A stretch of 64,000 bases of DNA from Cognatitamlana onchidii (GCF_004804355.1 NZ_SRWZ01000001.1:310001-374000); one strand, 5' to 3'. Counted from the stretch's first letter, positions 35,847 through 45,192 are shown. Translations and numbers: made by a program. The notes: a model not told the origin generated them from the sequence alone.

Positions 35847-36761
35847 ATGGCTAAAGCAACGAAAAAACAGGCTTTAGGAAGAGGTTTATCGGCCTTATTA
35901 AAAGATCCTAGTAACGATATTCAATCGGTTCAGGATAAAAATGCTGATAAAGTTATTGGTAATATTGTTGAATTGGATATTGATTTTATAGAGGTTAACC
36001 CATTTCAACCACGTACTAATTTTAGTGAAGAATCACTTAAAGAACTGGCATCTTCTATAAAAGAATTAGGTATCATTCAGCCTATTACAGTTAGAAAGCT
36101 CAACCTTAACAAATATCAGTTAGTTTCAGGTGAAAGACGGTACAGGGCATCTAAGTTATTGGACTTAGAAACCATTCCGGCCTATGTAAGAATTGCTAAT
36201 GACCAAGAGTCCTTAGAAATGGCTTTAGTTGAAAATATTCAGCGCCAGGACTTAGACCCAATAGAAATAGCGCTCTCTTACCAACGCCTAATTGACGAAA
36301 TTAACCTTACGCAAGAACAGATGAGTGAGCGTGTTGGTAAAAAACGCTCTACGATTGCCAATTACTTAAGGTTATTAAAGCTTGACCCCATAATACAAAC
36401 GGGTATGCGAGATGGTTTCATATCTATGGGACATGGTAGGGCTTTAATTACAGTAGAAGATCAATCTTTACAACTGGATATTTACGAAAAAATCCTTTCT
36501 AATAAACTATCTGTAAGAGAAACAGAGAGTTTAGTAAGAAATGAAAATAATCCAGAAAGTAATACAGGTACTTCTAAAAAGTCTGAAAGTGACGATATTC
36601 CTAAGTTCGTAAAAAAAGGTATTTCAGCATTTTCAGAATACTTTGGACATAAAATTGACGTTAAAGTCTCTAAAAATGGAAAAGGAAAAATTACGATTCC
36701 TTTTCATTCAGAGGAAGATTTTAACCGCATAAAAAAATTAGTTCAAGGTGACTCCAAATAA
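35847..36761 (+). CDS. parB: ParB/Spo0J chromosome-partitioning protein
   Basis: CTP-dependent DNA clamp that loads at parS sites and works with ParA. The N-terminal ALGRGLSALL is the ParA-stimulating peptide. The ParB/Srx domain has NPFQPRTNFSEESLKELASS, GIIQPITVRK and the catalytic GERRYRASK (residues 95-103). ENIQRQDLDPIEIA and the helix-turn-helix region EQMSERVGKKRSTIANYLRL bind parS. The C-terminal dimer domain follows a charged linker. 304 aa. I could not find a convincing parS palindrome in the window. Confidence 0.95.
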   Translation: MAKATKKQALGRGLSALLKDPSNDIQSVQDKNADKVIGNIVELDIDFIEVNPFQPRTNFSEESLKELASSIKELGIIQPITVRKLNLNKYQLVSGERRYRASKLLDLETIPAYVRIANDQESLEMALVENIQRQDLDPIEIALSYQRLIDEINLTQEQMSERVGKKRSTIANYLRLLKLDPIIQTGMRDGFISMGHGRALITVEDQSLQLDIYEKILSNKLSVRETESLVRNENNPESNTGTSKKSESDDIPKFVKKGISAFSEYFGHKIDVKVSKNGKGKITIPFHSEEDFNRIKKLVQGDSK

Positions 36762-37362
36762 ACATCTAATAGTATGCATGTTTGCATTTTGGTGTTGTTT
36801 TTCTTTAATCGCTCAAGACAATGATAAAAAGGAAGAAGAGATTCCTAATGTTATTGCGATAGACTCGATTACGGAGGCTAGAGACATCAACCCGCTATCA
36901 CCCGCAAGAGCTGCATTCTATTCTGCCTTGTTGCCTGGTTTAGGTCAGGCCTATAATAAAAAATATTGGAAAATTCCTATAGTCTGGGGAGCCATTGGAA
37001 CGGGTATCTATTTTTATATACAAAACGACAAAGAATATAACAGGTATAGAGAGGCTTACAAAAGTAGATTAGCTGGTTTTACCAATGATGAGTTTTATTT
37101 TGATAGCAATGGAGACCCCCTTAGTGAACCAAGAGTAACTACCGATGGCTTGCAACGTGGTCAAGAATTTTACAGAAGAAATAAACAAATATCGCTATTA
37201 GTTACACTCGGGCTATATGCCTTAAATATTATTGATGCCAATGTAGATGCGCATCTAATGCAGTTTAACGTAGATGAAAATCTATCTTTGGCACCACATT
37301 ATAAGTTTGATGAGATCGATGCATCAAGCAGTCTTGGATTAACTTTAAATTTTAAATTTTAA
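36748..37362 (+). CDS. DUF5683 domain-containing membrane protein
   Basis: A 204-residue exported or membrane protein. The start is GTG, 14 bases inside the end of parB, giving the signal MTPNKHLIVCMFAFWCCFSLIAQ; an internal ATG (36778) would truncate it. The core SPARAAFYSALLPGLGQAYNKKYW followed by IPIVWGAIGTGIYFYI and NDKEYNRYREAYKSRL is the DUF5683 pattern. A second hydrophobic stretch (LLVTLGLYALNIIDANVDAHL) follows. The closing beta-rich part ends in Phe (LTLNFKF). Function unknown. It is cotranscribed with parB and precedes dapB by one base. Confidence 0.88.
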   Translation: MTPNKHLIVCMFAFWCCFSLIAQDNDKKEEEIPNVIAIDSITEARDINPLSPARAAFYSALLPGLGQAYNKKYWKIPIVWGAIGTGIYFYIQNDKEYNRYREAYKSRLAGFTNDEFYFDSNGDPLSEPRVTTDGLQRGQEFYRRNKQISLLVTLGLYALNIIDANVDAHLMQFNVDENLSLAPHYKFDEIDASSSLGLTLNFKF

Positions 37363-37363
37363 T

Positions 37364-38068
37364 ATGAACATAGCTTTACTAGGATACGGAAAAATGGGAA
37401 AAACCATAGAACAAATTGCTCTAAAACGAGGGCATCAAATCGTTTTAAAGGTTGATAAAGATGACAAGGGTTACGACCTTACTAAAGCGGATGTTGCGAT
37501 AGATTTTAGTATTCCATCGGTAGCCTTCAATAACATAACCAATTGTATTAATAGTAATGTTCCTGTAATTTCTGGAACAACAGGCTGGTTAGATAAATAT
37601 GATGTAGCCGTAGCACTTTGCAAAGAAAAAAAAGGAGCCTTTATTTATGCGTCCAATTACAGTTTAGGAGTTAATATCTTTTTTGAACTTAACAAAACCC
37701 TAGCTAAAATGATGAGCACTTTAAAACAGTATAATGTTTCAATGGAAGAAATTCATCATACGCAAAAACTCGATGCCCCTAGTGGAACCGCCATATCTTT
37801 GGCTAATGACATCATTTCTCAGCATGGTGAATACAAAGCATGGCAGTTAGACCAAGGTGATGACACTACGATTCCTATTGTGGCCAAACGTATTGAAGAT
37901 GTTCCTGGAACTCACACCGTCGATTATTCCAGTGAGGTAGACACAATTACTATTGAGCATATTGCACATAACAGACAAGGCTTTGCTTTAGGTGCTGTAA
38001 TCGCTGCTGAATGGATCGCTGGGAGAACAGGGGTTTTCACAATGAACGACGTATTAAATATTGGTTAA
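37364..38068 (+). CDS. dapB: 4-hydroxy-tetrahydrodipicolinate reductase
   Basis: NAD(P)H-dependent enzyme of the diaminopimelate/lysine pathway. The Rossmann loop GYGKMGK is at residues 7-13. VISGTTGWL and FIYASNYSLGVNIFFEL precede the catalytic block EEIHHTQKLDAPSGTA, where His131/His132 and Lys135 act on substrate. 234 aa, the short form usual in Bacteroidetes (enteric DapB is about 270). It is encoded one base after the DUF5683 gene and feeds peptidoglycan as well as lysine synthesis. Confidence 0.95.
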   Translation: MNIALLGYGKMGKTIEQIALKRGHQIVLKVDKDDKGYDLTKADVAIDFSIPSVAFNNITNCINSNVPVISGTTGWLDKYDVAVALCKEKKGAFIYASNYSLGVNIFFELNKTLAKMMSTLKQYNVSMEEIHHTQKLDAPSGTAISLANDIISQHGEYKAWQLDQGDDTTIPIVAKRIEDVPGTHTVDYSSEVDTITIEHIAHNRQGFALGAVIAAEWIAGRTGVFTMNDVLNIG

Positions 38069-38133
38069 TACCAAGTAAATTTGTAACAACTAGGAAGGTT
38101 ACACCACTAACAAAATATTAAAAGCACGAAGTT

Positions 38134-39717
38134 ATGACTTTAACACAATGGATTATTTTCATCTTAATCATTCAGGTAGTTCATGGATTAGGAACTTGGA
38201 AATTATACCTTAAAGCCAACAAACAGGCCTGGCAAGCCTTTATTCCTATTTATAATGGAGTTGTGTTAATGAAAATTATTAACCGCCCTACATGGTGGGT
38301 TGTTTTATTGTTTTTACCCATTGTTAACCTTATCATGTTTCCTGTAATATGGGTTGAAACTGCTAGAAGTTTCGGAAAAAATAGCACTATTGACACTATT
38401 TTGGCAATAGTCTCCTTGGGCTTTTATAATTATTACCTAAACTATGCTGCCAATATATCTTATATTGAAAACAGAAGCTTACAGCCAAAAACGGCTACAG
38501 GTGACTGGGTAAGCTCTATTTTATTTGCCATTGTAGCGGCTACCATAGTGCATACGTATTTCATCCAACCTTTTACAATACCCTCATCATCATTAGAAAA
38601 ATCTTTACTTGTTGGTGATTTCTTGTTTGTAAGCAAATTTCATTACGGAGCCCGTGTACCGATGACAACCGTTGCTGCACCTATGGTACACGATACCATT
38701 CCAAAGCTAGGAAGCAAATCTTATTTATTCGATGATAACTTCTCTGAAAGAAAGACATCATGGAAAAATAAACTGCAATTGCCTTATTTAAGATTTCCTG
38801 GTTTCGAAGATATTGAACGTAACGACATTGTCGTATTTAACCAACCAGCAGATACGCTGTTGGACATGAATGACTTTAGGCCAGATAGAAATTATTACAA
38901 ACCCATTGATAAAAAAACAAATTTAGTAAAGCGTTGTGTTGGTATTGCTGGGGACACTTTAGAAATTAAAGAAGGTTATGTTTACATTAATGGCAAAAAG
39001 AATGAACTCCCAGATAGAGCACATCTTCAATTTAGTTATCACGTACAGCCAAAAACAAATAGGTTTAATCCAGTGTTTATGAAAGAACGCTACGATATTA
39101 CAGATGGTTTTGGTATCATAAACAATCAAAATACTTATTATTTCTCTGCTATATCTGACGAAGCAAGAGACAAATTCAAAAACCATCCTAACGTTCTTAG
39201 TATTAGCAAAAACATACAAAAAGAAGGCGTAAGAGATCCTAATATTTTTCCTCATGATCCGAATTATAATTGGAATGTAGACTTTTTCGGCCCCTTATAT
39301 ATTCCTGAAAAAGGAAAAACTATTACCATTAACTTAGAAAATCTGCCACTTTATAAACGTGTTATTACAGAGTATGAAGGCAATACACTCCAAACCAAAG
39401 GCAACCAAATTTTAATTAATGGAGAAGTAACCAACTCTTATACTTTTAAGCAAAACTATTATTGGATGATGGGAGATAACCGACATAATTCTATTGATGC
39501 GCGCGCTTGGGGTTTTGTGCCGTTTGATCATGTTGTTGGTAAACCCGTATTTATATGGATGAGTTGGGACGGTTTAAAAAACCCAAGATTAGAACGTTTC
39601 TTTACCACCGTTAGTGGCGAAGGAAAAGCTACTTCTTTCTTTATTCCATTTTTAATAGTTCTTTTTGGTTGGATTGGGTTTAACAAATGGAAATCAAGAA
39701 AAAAAGCAAATCAATAA
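38134..39717 (+). CDS. lepB: Signal peptidase I (extended bacteroidetal form)
   Basis: S26A leader peptidase that cleaves Sec and Tat signal peptides. At 527 aa it is long. Residues 1-115 form a DUF5684-like multi-TM region (about three segments). A further TM (SILFAIVAATIVHTYFI) leads to the catalytic box PFTIPSSSLEKSLLVGDFLFV with probable nucleophile Ser153. The general base is Lys266 in LVKRCVGIAGDTLEIKEG. A large insertion (about residues 290-440) separates it from the C-terminal box MMGDNRHNSIDARAWGFVP. A last TM near 510 follows. Spacing suggests an own transcript or readthrough from dapB. Confidence 0.93.
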   Translation: MTLTQWIIFILIIQVVHGLGTWKLYLKANKQAWQAFIPIYNGVVLMKIINRPTWWVVLLFLPIVNLIMFPVIWVETARSFGKNSTIDTILAIVSLGFYNYYLNYAANISYIENRSLQPKTATGDWVSSILFAIVAATIVHTYFIQPFTIPSSSLEKSLLVGDFLFVSKFHYGARVPMTTVAAPMVHDTIPKLGSKSYLFDDNFSERKTSWKNKLQLPYLRFPGFEDIERNDIVVFNQPADTLLDMNDFRPDRNYYKPIDKKTNLVKRCVGIAGDTLEIKEGYVYINGKKNELPDRAHLQFSYHVQPKTNRFNPVFMKERYDITDGFGIINNQNTYYFSAISDEARDKFKNHPNVLSISKNIQKEGVRDPNIFPHDPNYNWNVDFFGPLYIPEKGKTITINLENLPLYKRVITEYEGNTLQTKGNQILINGEVTNSYTFKQNYYWMMGDNRHNSIDARAWGFVPFDHVVGKPVFIWMSWDGLKNPRLERFFTTVSGEGKATSFFIPFLIVLFGWIGFNKWKSRKKANQ

Positions 39718-39755
39718 CCGGATGCTTCTTAAAGGTCTTATAGACTAAAATTAAA

Positions 39756-40379
39756 ATGGACATTGTAATACATCCAACGTACTTTCCTAGCATTGCCCAA
39801 TTTGTAACAATGGTAAAAGCTAAGACTATATGGCTGGAAACAGAAGACAACTTTGTAAAACAAACCTATAGAAATCGTTGTTATATTTATGGCGCTAATG
39901 GAAAATTAGCTCTCAATATTCCTGTAGTTCATACGCAAAAAAACAGGCAAAAATATAAGGATGTTAAAATATTTAATGAAGATTCGTGGCAAAGCAACCA
40001 TTGGAAATCTCTGCTTTCGGCATATCGTACATCGCCATTTTTTGAATATTATGAAGACGACCTGAAGCCCTTGTTTTCATCACCAACAGAAAACCTTTTA
40101 GACTTTAACCTAAAATGTTTTAATACTATATGCGATTGCCTTCAAGTTGATTTTAGCATTTTTAAAACGATAACTTTTCAAAAAGAAACAAGAGATAAAT
40201 CAGATTTTAGATTTCTAGTTAATGCAAAGAAGGAAACAGAACAGACTTTGAGTAAATACACCCAAGTCTTTGCAAGTAAACATGGGTTTTTACGCAACCT
40301 TAGCATTTTAGACCTTCTCTTTAATGAAGGTCCCAACAGCATTAATTACCTTGAATCGCAAAAACTTCCTACGCCATAA
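39756..40379 (+). CDS. WbqC family protein
   Basis: A 207-residue cytosolic protein of the WbqC-like family. Family features are the N-terminal IHPTYFPSIAQFVTMVKAK, the aromatic-rich WLETEDNFVKQTYRNRCYIYG, and VKIFNEDSWQSNHWKSLLSAYRTSPFFEYYEDDL. WbqC-like proteins are often near O-antigen sugar genes, and a role in making modified sugars has been proposed, but there is no sugar gene here. It overlaps the next gene by one base (TAATG). Confidence 0.9.
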   Translation: MDIVIHPTYFPSIAQFVTMVKAKTIWLETEDNFVKQTYRNRCYIYGANGKLALNIPVVHTQKNRQKYKDVKIFNEDSWQSNHWKSLLSAYRTSPFFEYYEDDLKPLFSSPTENLLDFNLKCFNTICDCLQVDFSIFKTITFQKETRDKSDFRFLVNAKKETEQTLSKYTQVFASKHGFLRNLSILDLLFNEGPNSINYLESQKLPTP

Positions 40380-40687
40380 TGATTCAATCTTTTATACATT
40401 ATGGTTGTCATGTTGGCATTCCTTTGTTAGTGGCGTTTATATGTTACAAGTCCCAATGGAAGATGGCTTTTTTAATTATGCTATTAGGCATGTTAATAGA
40501 CCTAGACCACCTACTGGCTACTCCAATATTTGACCCTAACAGATGTAGTATCAATTTTCATCCCTTGCATAGCTATTACGCCCTAGCCTTTTACATGCTC
40601 CTCATAATTCCAAAAAAAACACGATTACTCGGTCTGGGATTGGTTATACATCTTATTGCTGACGCTGTAGACTGTGCACTTATGTAA
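40379..40687 (+). CDS. DUF6122 family small membrane protein
   Basis: A 102-residue inner-membrane protein with three or four hydrophobic segments. Conserved-looking polar residues lie in LIDLDHLLATPIFDPNRCSINFHPLH (shown in part: LIDLDHLLA, FDPNRCS, FHPLHS) and in HLIADAVDCAL. The His/Asp-rich pattern (DLDHLL, FHPLHS, HLIADAVDC) resembles membrane metal-dependent hydrolases of the YdjM type. Translationally coupled with WbqC by TAATG. Its stop abuts the stop of the convergent EEP gene with no spacer. Confidence 0.87.
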   Translation: MIQSFIHYGCHVGIPLLVAFICYKSQWKMAFLIMLLGMLIDLDHLLATPIFDPNRCSINFHPLHSYYALAFYMLLIIPKKTRLLGLGLVIHLIADAVDCALM

Positions 40688-41713
40688 CTATGGGCCTAGC
40701 TTAAGGGTTGCCATAATGGGATAATGGTCGGAATAGCGTTGATTATAACTTTTAAAACCATTAACGCTAAAAACAGGATCGGCTAAAATAAAGTCGATTC
40801 GTACTGGAAAAAACTTAAAATCATAACTTCTTCCAAAACCATTACCTGCTTCCTTAAAAGTATCATTTAAATCTCCCTTTATAGTTCTATATACATAAGA
40901 GAATGCTGTATTGTTAAAATCTCCGTAAATAATCATTCTATAGGTACAGGCCTTCTTATGCTTTACAAACAACTCAGCTTGAGTTTGTTGCATTTTAAAT
41001 GAAGTACTCACCCGATTAAACAGGCGCTCTGAATCTTCTTTTTTCAAGTTTTCTACTTTTGCATCAATACGTAACGATTCTAAATGAACATTATAAACTC
41101 TTAACGTATCTTGTCCTTTAACCACATCTGCATAAATAGCATTATTCGAGGTATTAGGAAACTCCACAGACCCTGTATGAACAATAGGAAACTTAGAAAA
41201 AATAGCTTGTCCATATTTAGCTTTAGTTCCTGAAAGTTTTTCATACTTATACTTAAAAAACGACAAATCCATATTTTCATGAGGATGATACTCCTGAAAG
41301 CTCAGAATATCGGGGGATTCAGCTTCAATAAAGTTATTAATTTTGGTTTCTATTCCGCTTTCAGGAATCCATTCATACAAATTAAAAAGCCTTACATTAT
41401 AATTCATAACCTTAATGTTTTCAGCATCTTCAACTTTTTTAGATGACGAAAACTTATATAAAGATCCAAATGAAAAATAGCCAACACATAAAACAACCAG
41501 CGATAAGAATAATTGTTTTTTTAACCGAATAAGCCAATAAATAAAAAAGAGCACGTTCAAAATAATTAAAAACGACACCCCTAAATTTACAACAGCCAAT
41601 ATAGAAAAGGTTTTTGGCGGTAAAAATGGCAAGACATAAGACAGCATCAATAAAACCGCAACAACCACATTTATAAAATAAATGACCTTATTTATAAAGC
41701 TTAATTTTTTCAT
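40688..41713 (-). CDS. Membrane-anchored endonuclease/exonuclease/phosphatase (EEP) family protein
   Basis: A 341-residue protein with three N-terminal TM segments (about residues 10-85) and an EEP domain facing the periplasm. The catalytic blocks are VMNYNVRLFN, DILSFQEYHP (metal Glu), YNVHLESLR, MIIYGDFNNTAFSYVYR (Asp/Asn) and RIDFILAD ... SDHYPIMATL (Asp-His). Both nuclease and sphingomyelinase-like phosphodiesterase activities occur in this fold. Last gene of a minus-strand operon with two rhomboid proteases and mutL (3-base spacing). Confidence 0.9.
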   Translation of the reverse strand: MKKLSFINKVIYFINVVVAVLLMLSYVLPFLPPKTFSILAVVNLGVSFLIILNVLFFIYWLIRLKKQLFLSLVVLCVGYFSFGSLYKFSSSKKVEDAENIKVMNYNVRLFNLYEWIPESGIETKINNFIEAESPDILSFQEYHPHENMDLSFFKYKYEKLSGTKAKYGQAIFSKFPIVHTGSVEFPNTSNNAIYADVVKGQDTLRVYNVHLESLRIDAKVENLKKEDSERLFNRVSTSFKMQQTQAELFVKHKKACTYRMIIYGDFNNTAFSYVYRTIKGDLNDTFKEAGNGFGRSYDFKFFPVRIDFILADPVFSVNGFKSYNQRYSDHYPIMATLKLGP

Positions 41714-41716
41714 GCA

Positions 41717-42586
41717 CTACTTCCCTGCTCTAAACAAGAATTCCTTTTCTTCTGAAGTTAAACTCTCGTAGCCACTTTTACTAATTTTATCTAGAATAAC
41801 ATCTATTTTTTTTTGGTTATTAAACGCGTTAAAATCGCCTCTAGAATATCCACCAACTTTGCTTTTCTTTTTATGAACAGTTTTAAGCGGTCCTTTTTTT
41901 GACGACTTAAAAAGCCCCATTAAACTATCCATAAATTTTTCAAATCCACGTCCAATATCTTGTCCTTTGGCCAATTGTTTCGCGTAAAAATAACCTAAAA
42001 AGGCTCCACCTAAATGTGCCAAATTACCACCAGCGTTACCTGTTTCAGGATTACTAATACCCGATAACACCCCTAAAACATCTAGCACAACTATCGCAAG
42101 GCCAATATACCAGAGTTTTAAATTAAATGTAAAAAAGCGAACACCATGATTAGGCATATAGGCACATAAAAATATGAGCAAAGCTCTCACCGCTGCTGAA
42201 GCTCCTAATAATCTAGAATTTATCTGAAAAACACTTGGGAACAAGCTATAACAAAGCATGAATAATAGCCCTCCAAAAATAGCCCCCAAGAAATAAACAT
42301 TTAAAGCCAATTTAGAACCAAATAAGTTTAAAAACATACGCCCTAAAAAATAGAGCCACAGCATATTAAACAATAGATGCATAAAGTCATAATGCAAAAA
42401 GGCGTAGGTAATAATACTCCAAGGTTTTAATATATAATCTGAAAAACCACTGGGTAAAGCCATCCAGTTTAAATAAGGCTTTACAATAAACGACAATAAA
42501 AACACCACCACATTAAAAGCAATGATTTTTTCCAACACATTTAGGTTGGATAACTTATCCTTTATATCTTGATTAAGAGATGTCAT
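41717..42586 (-). CDS. Rhomboid family intramembrane serine protease (1)
   Basis: A 289-residue rhomboid. The nucleophile lies in LLGASAAVRALL (Ser130) and the His in NLAHLGGAFLGY (His191). WSIITYAFLHYDFMHLLFNMLWLYFLG is the family L1/TM2 block. The usual GxSG is GASA here, as in many bacterial rhomboids. The C-terminal cytosolic tail of about 90 residues is basic (KSSKKGPLKTVHKKKSKVGG) and ends LTSEEKEFLFRAGK. An ATG nine bases upstream is an alternative start. Its ATG touches the stop of the second rhomboid, so the two are coupled. Confidence 0.92.
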   Translation of the reverse strand: MTSLNQDIKDKLSNLNVLEKIIAFNVVVFLLSFIVKPYLNWMALPSGFSDYILKPWSIITYAFLHYDFMHLLFNMLWLYFLGRMFLNLFGSKLALNVYFLGAIFGGLLFMLCYSLFPSVFQINSRLLGASAAVRALLIFLCAYMPNHGVRFFTFNLKLWYIGLAIVVLDVLGVLSGISNPETGNAGGNLAHLGGAFLGYFYAKQLAKGQDIGRGFEKFMDSLMGLFKSSKKGPLKTVHKKKSKVGGYSRGDFNAFNNQKKIDVILDKISKSGYESLTSEEKEFLFRAGK

Positions 42587-43335
42587 TAATACCAACGATG
42601 TTTATTAAATTGGTTTTTCTTCCAGTACCACATTATAAAGAAACCTGCTAAAGCACCACCTACATGTGCCATATAGGCCGTATTACTTGGACTGAAAAAT
42701 GATTGTCCCGTTAAACCAGAGATTAAATCTAAAATAATAATTCCTGGAATAAAGTATTTAGCTTTTATTGGAATAGGAAGGAATATGAGCATTAATTCGG
42801 CATTTGGATTCATCATTCCAAAAGCTGCCATAACCCCCATAATACAACCAGAGGCGCCTACCATGCTCGCATTATAGGCAGGAAATATAGATTGTAACAT
42901 AGCAAACTGAGATTGACTAGTCCCAGCGATAACCTCATTATTAGTGAGCATTTGTTTAATACTCTCTGAAGATAAACCTGACTCCAATAGCGCATTGTAA
43001 TTTGGAATATACTCAAAATAATAAAAGCCAAGCTGAAGCAAAACAGCTCCTAATCCTGCCGATATATAAAGAAATAAAAAGCGTTTAGCCCCTAAAACTC
43101 TTTCCACAGGAGTCCCAAACATCCAAAGCGCGAACATGTTAAAAAATATGTGCATCATCCCGCCATGCATAAACATATGGGTAATAATTTGCCAGGGTTT
43201 AAACGCATCATTTTTAGGAAAATAAAGCGCAAACCATTCATAAAACAAAACCCCTTGTCCTATTGCTAGTGTACCAACAAACATGAGAACGTTGATAATT
43301 ATTAGGTGCTTAACAGTTTCCGAAATTCGCATCAT
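42586..43335 (-). CDS. Rhomboid family intramembrane serine protease (2)
   Basis: A 249-residue GlpG-like rhomboid with six TM segments. PWQIITHMFMHGGMMHIFFNMFALWMFG is the L1 loop with the conserved WR-like region. MVGASGCIMGVMAAFG carries catalytic Ser162, and YMAHVGGALAGF carries His224, so the dyad is intact. A stretch of about 45 residues (FEYIPNYNALLESGLSSESI and on) lies between TM3 and TM4 and is longer than in E. coli GlpG. It lies 3 bases after mutL and overlaps rhomboid 1. Confidence 0.94.
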   Translation of the reverse strand: MMRISETVKHLIIINVLMFVGTLAIGQGVLFYEWFALYFPKNDAFKPWQIITHMFMHGGMMHIFFNMFALWMFGTPVERVLGAKRFLFLYISAGLGAVLLQLGFYYFEYIPNYNALLESGLSSESIKQMLTNNEVIAGTSQSQFAMLQSIFPAYNASMVGASGCIMGVMAAFGMMNPNAELMLIFLPIPIKAKYFIPGIIILDLISGLTGQSFFSPSNTAYMAHVGGALAGFFIMWYWKKNQFNKHRWY

Positions 43336-43338
43336 AGT

Positions 43339-45189
43339 TTAAATAAATTTTTTATCTAACTCATCAACACTCATGGTAATAAACGTTGTTTTGTTAGTAG
43401 GAGATACATTAGGCTCTTTACAAGCGAATAGCTTATTAACCAAATGCTCTTGTTCATCTTTCTTTAATAATTGTCCTGTTTTTATGGCCAAACTCTTGGC
43501 CATGGATTTGGCCAATAAATCTGTAGCACTAAAATGGGCATCTGGCACCTCGTTTTCAGTATCACTTATTAGTTGTTCCAAAATAATAGATACCTCGCTT
43601 TCTGGTACTCCAACAGGCACCCCAATAACATCAATACTTTCCTCTTCAATCTTAGAAAACACAAAGCCAGTATGCTCTAAATCGGCCTTTAACTGTGTTA
43701 TAATAACCATATCTTCTTTTGAATAGTGCAATTGTAGTGGGAATAATAATTGCTGGCTTACACCCTCCTTGGTTGTCATGTTTTTTAAAAACTCTTCATA
43801 TAAAACACGTTGATGCGCTCTATATTGATCAATAACCAACATCCCAGACTTTATTGTACTAACTATATATTTATTGTGTAACTGGTACGTTGTATTAACC
43901 TGCTCAACATCTTGGGCTTCATCAAACATTGAGGCTGGTTTTTCTTCACTTTCAAAATGCACCTCACTAAACTCCTTGTCATTCTGGTTACTCTTCGACT
44001 CAACACCTACATACAAACTCTCCCAACTTCCGGCAGGTTCTTTTTTGAAGCTAGCTACTCCACTTTTAGTACTGGATCCTTCTTGAAACGGGTTAAAACT
44101 CCTATCTACTTCAATTTTTGGGATAGTTGTGTCTGTTCCTTTATAGGTATACGGTGTATCTAAGCTAGGATCTCTTTCAAAATCGAGAATAGGTGCAATA
44201 TTAAACTGCCCTAAACTATGTTTTACTGCCGAACGTAAAATTGCATATAAGGTATGCTCGTCATCAAACTTTATTTCTGTTTTTGTTGGATGAATATTAA
44301 TATCGATTGTTTGTGGATCTACCGTAAGGTTTAAAAAATACCCTGCATGCGTACCACTTTTTAACAAACCTTCAAAAGCAGATGAAATAGCATGATTTAA
44401 ATAAGCGCTTTTAATAAATCTGTTATTTACAAAAAAATACTGTTCCCCTCTTGTCCGTTTTGCAAACTCAGGTTTTCCAACAAAACCAGATATTGTAAGC
44501 ACCTCTGTTTCTTCTTCAACTGGCACCAATTTCTCATTGGTTTTACTTCCAAAAATATTGACTATCCTCTGCCGGTAGTTACTAACTGGTAAATTGAAAG
44601 ATTCGCTACCGTTATTGTAAAAGGTAAAGGCAATACTGGGGTGCGCCAAAGCTACACGATGAAATTCGTCAATGATATGTCGTAATTCAACAGTGTCTGA
44701 CTTTAAAAAATTACGTCTTGCAGGTATATTAAAAAATAAATTTTTCACAGAAACCGAAGTACCCGTTGGTGTTACCACCACTTCTTGAGAAACTACGTTA
44801 CTTCCTTCAATAACTAAGCACGTTCCGACATCATCATATGCTTGCTTGGTCTTTAACTCTACATGAGCAATAGCAGCAATACTAGCCAAGGCCTCTCCAC
44901 GAAATCCTTTAGTATGCAGCTGAAATAAATCTTCAGCATTTCTAATTTTTGATGTAGCATGACGCTCAAAACTCAGTCTGGCATCGGTATGGCTCATACC
45001 TTTGCCATTATCAATTACCTGAACAAGAGTCTTTCCGGCATCTTTTATAATAAGTTTTATAGTATTTGCCCCTGCATCAATGGCATTTTCAAGCAGTTCT
45101 TTTACCACAGATGCCGGGCGCTGTACAACTTCTCCGGCGGCAATTTGATTTGCTACATGATCAGGTAAAAGCTGTATAATGTCTGCCAT
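43339..45189 (-). CDS. mutL: DNA mismatch repair protein MutL
   Basis: 616-residue mismatch-repair ATPase that links MutS to downstream strand removal. The GHKL ATPase domain is complete: LLENAIDAGA, VIDNGKGM, HATSKI, GFRGEALASI. The transducer domain ends near residue 330 and is followed by a variable linker. The C-terminal dimer domain has IDQYRAHQRVLYEEF (Asp454 on) where endonuclease-type MutL has DQHA-x2-E; His and Glu are replaced by Tyr and Gln. It lies 3 bases after a small TM-protein gene and 3 before a rhomboid gene. Confidence 0.95.
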   Translation of the reverse strand: MADIIQLLPDHVANQIAAGEVVQRPASVVKELLENAIDAGANTIKLIIKDAGKTLVQVIDNGKGMSHTDARLSFERHATSKIRNAEDLFQLHTKGFRGEALASIAAIAHVELKTKQAYDDVGTCLVIEGSNVVSQEVVVTPTGTSVSVKNLFFNIPARRNFLKSDTVELRHIIDEFHRVALAHPSIAFTFYNNGSESFNLPVSNYRQRIVNIFGSKTNEKLVPVEEETEVLTISGFVGKPEFAKRTRGEQYFFVNNRFIKSAYLNHAISSAFEGLLKSGTHAGYFLNLTVDPQTIDINIHPTKTEIKFDDEHTLYAILRSAVKHSLGQFNIAPILDFERDPSLDTPYTYKGTDTTIPKIEVDRSFNPFQEGSSTKSGVASFKKEPAGSWESLYVGVESKSNQNDKEFSEVHFESEEKPASMFDEAQDVEQVNTTYQLHNKYIVSTIKSGMLVIDQYRAHQRVLYEEFLKNMTTKEGVSQQLLFPLQLHYSKEDMVIITQLKADLEHTGFVFSKIEEESIDVIGVPVGVPESEVSIILEQLISDTENEVPDAHFSATDLLAKSMAKSLAIKTGQLLKKDEQEHLVNKLFACKEPNVSPTNKTTFITMSVDELDKKFI

Positions 45190-45192
45190 ATA

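Noticed and set aside
35079-36761. A parS site near parAB
   Set aside because: I looked for a palindrome like GTTTCACGTGAAAC around the operon and in gaps and saw none; it may lie outside the window.
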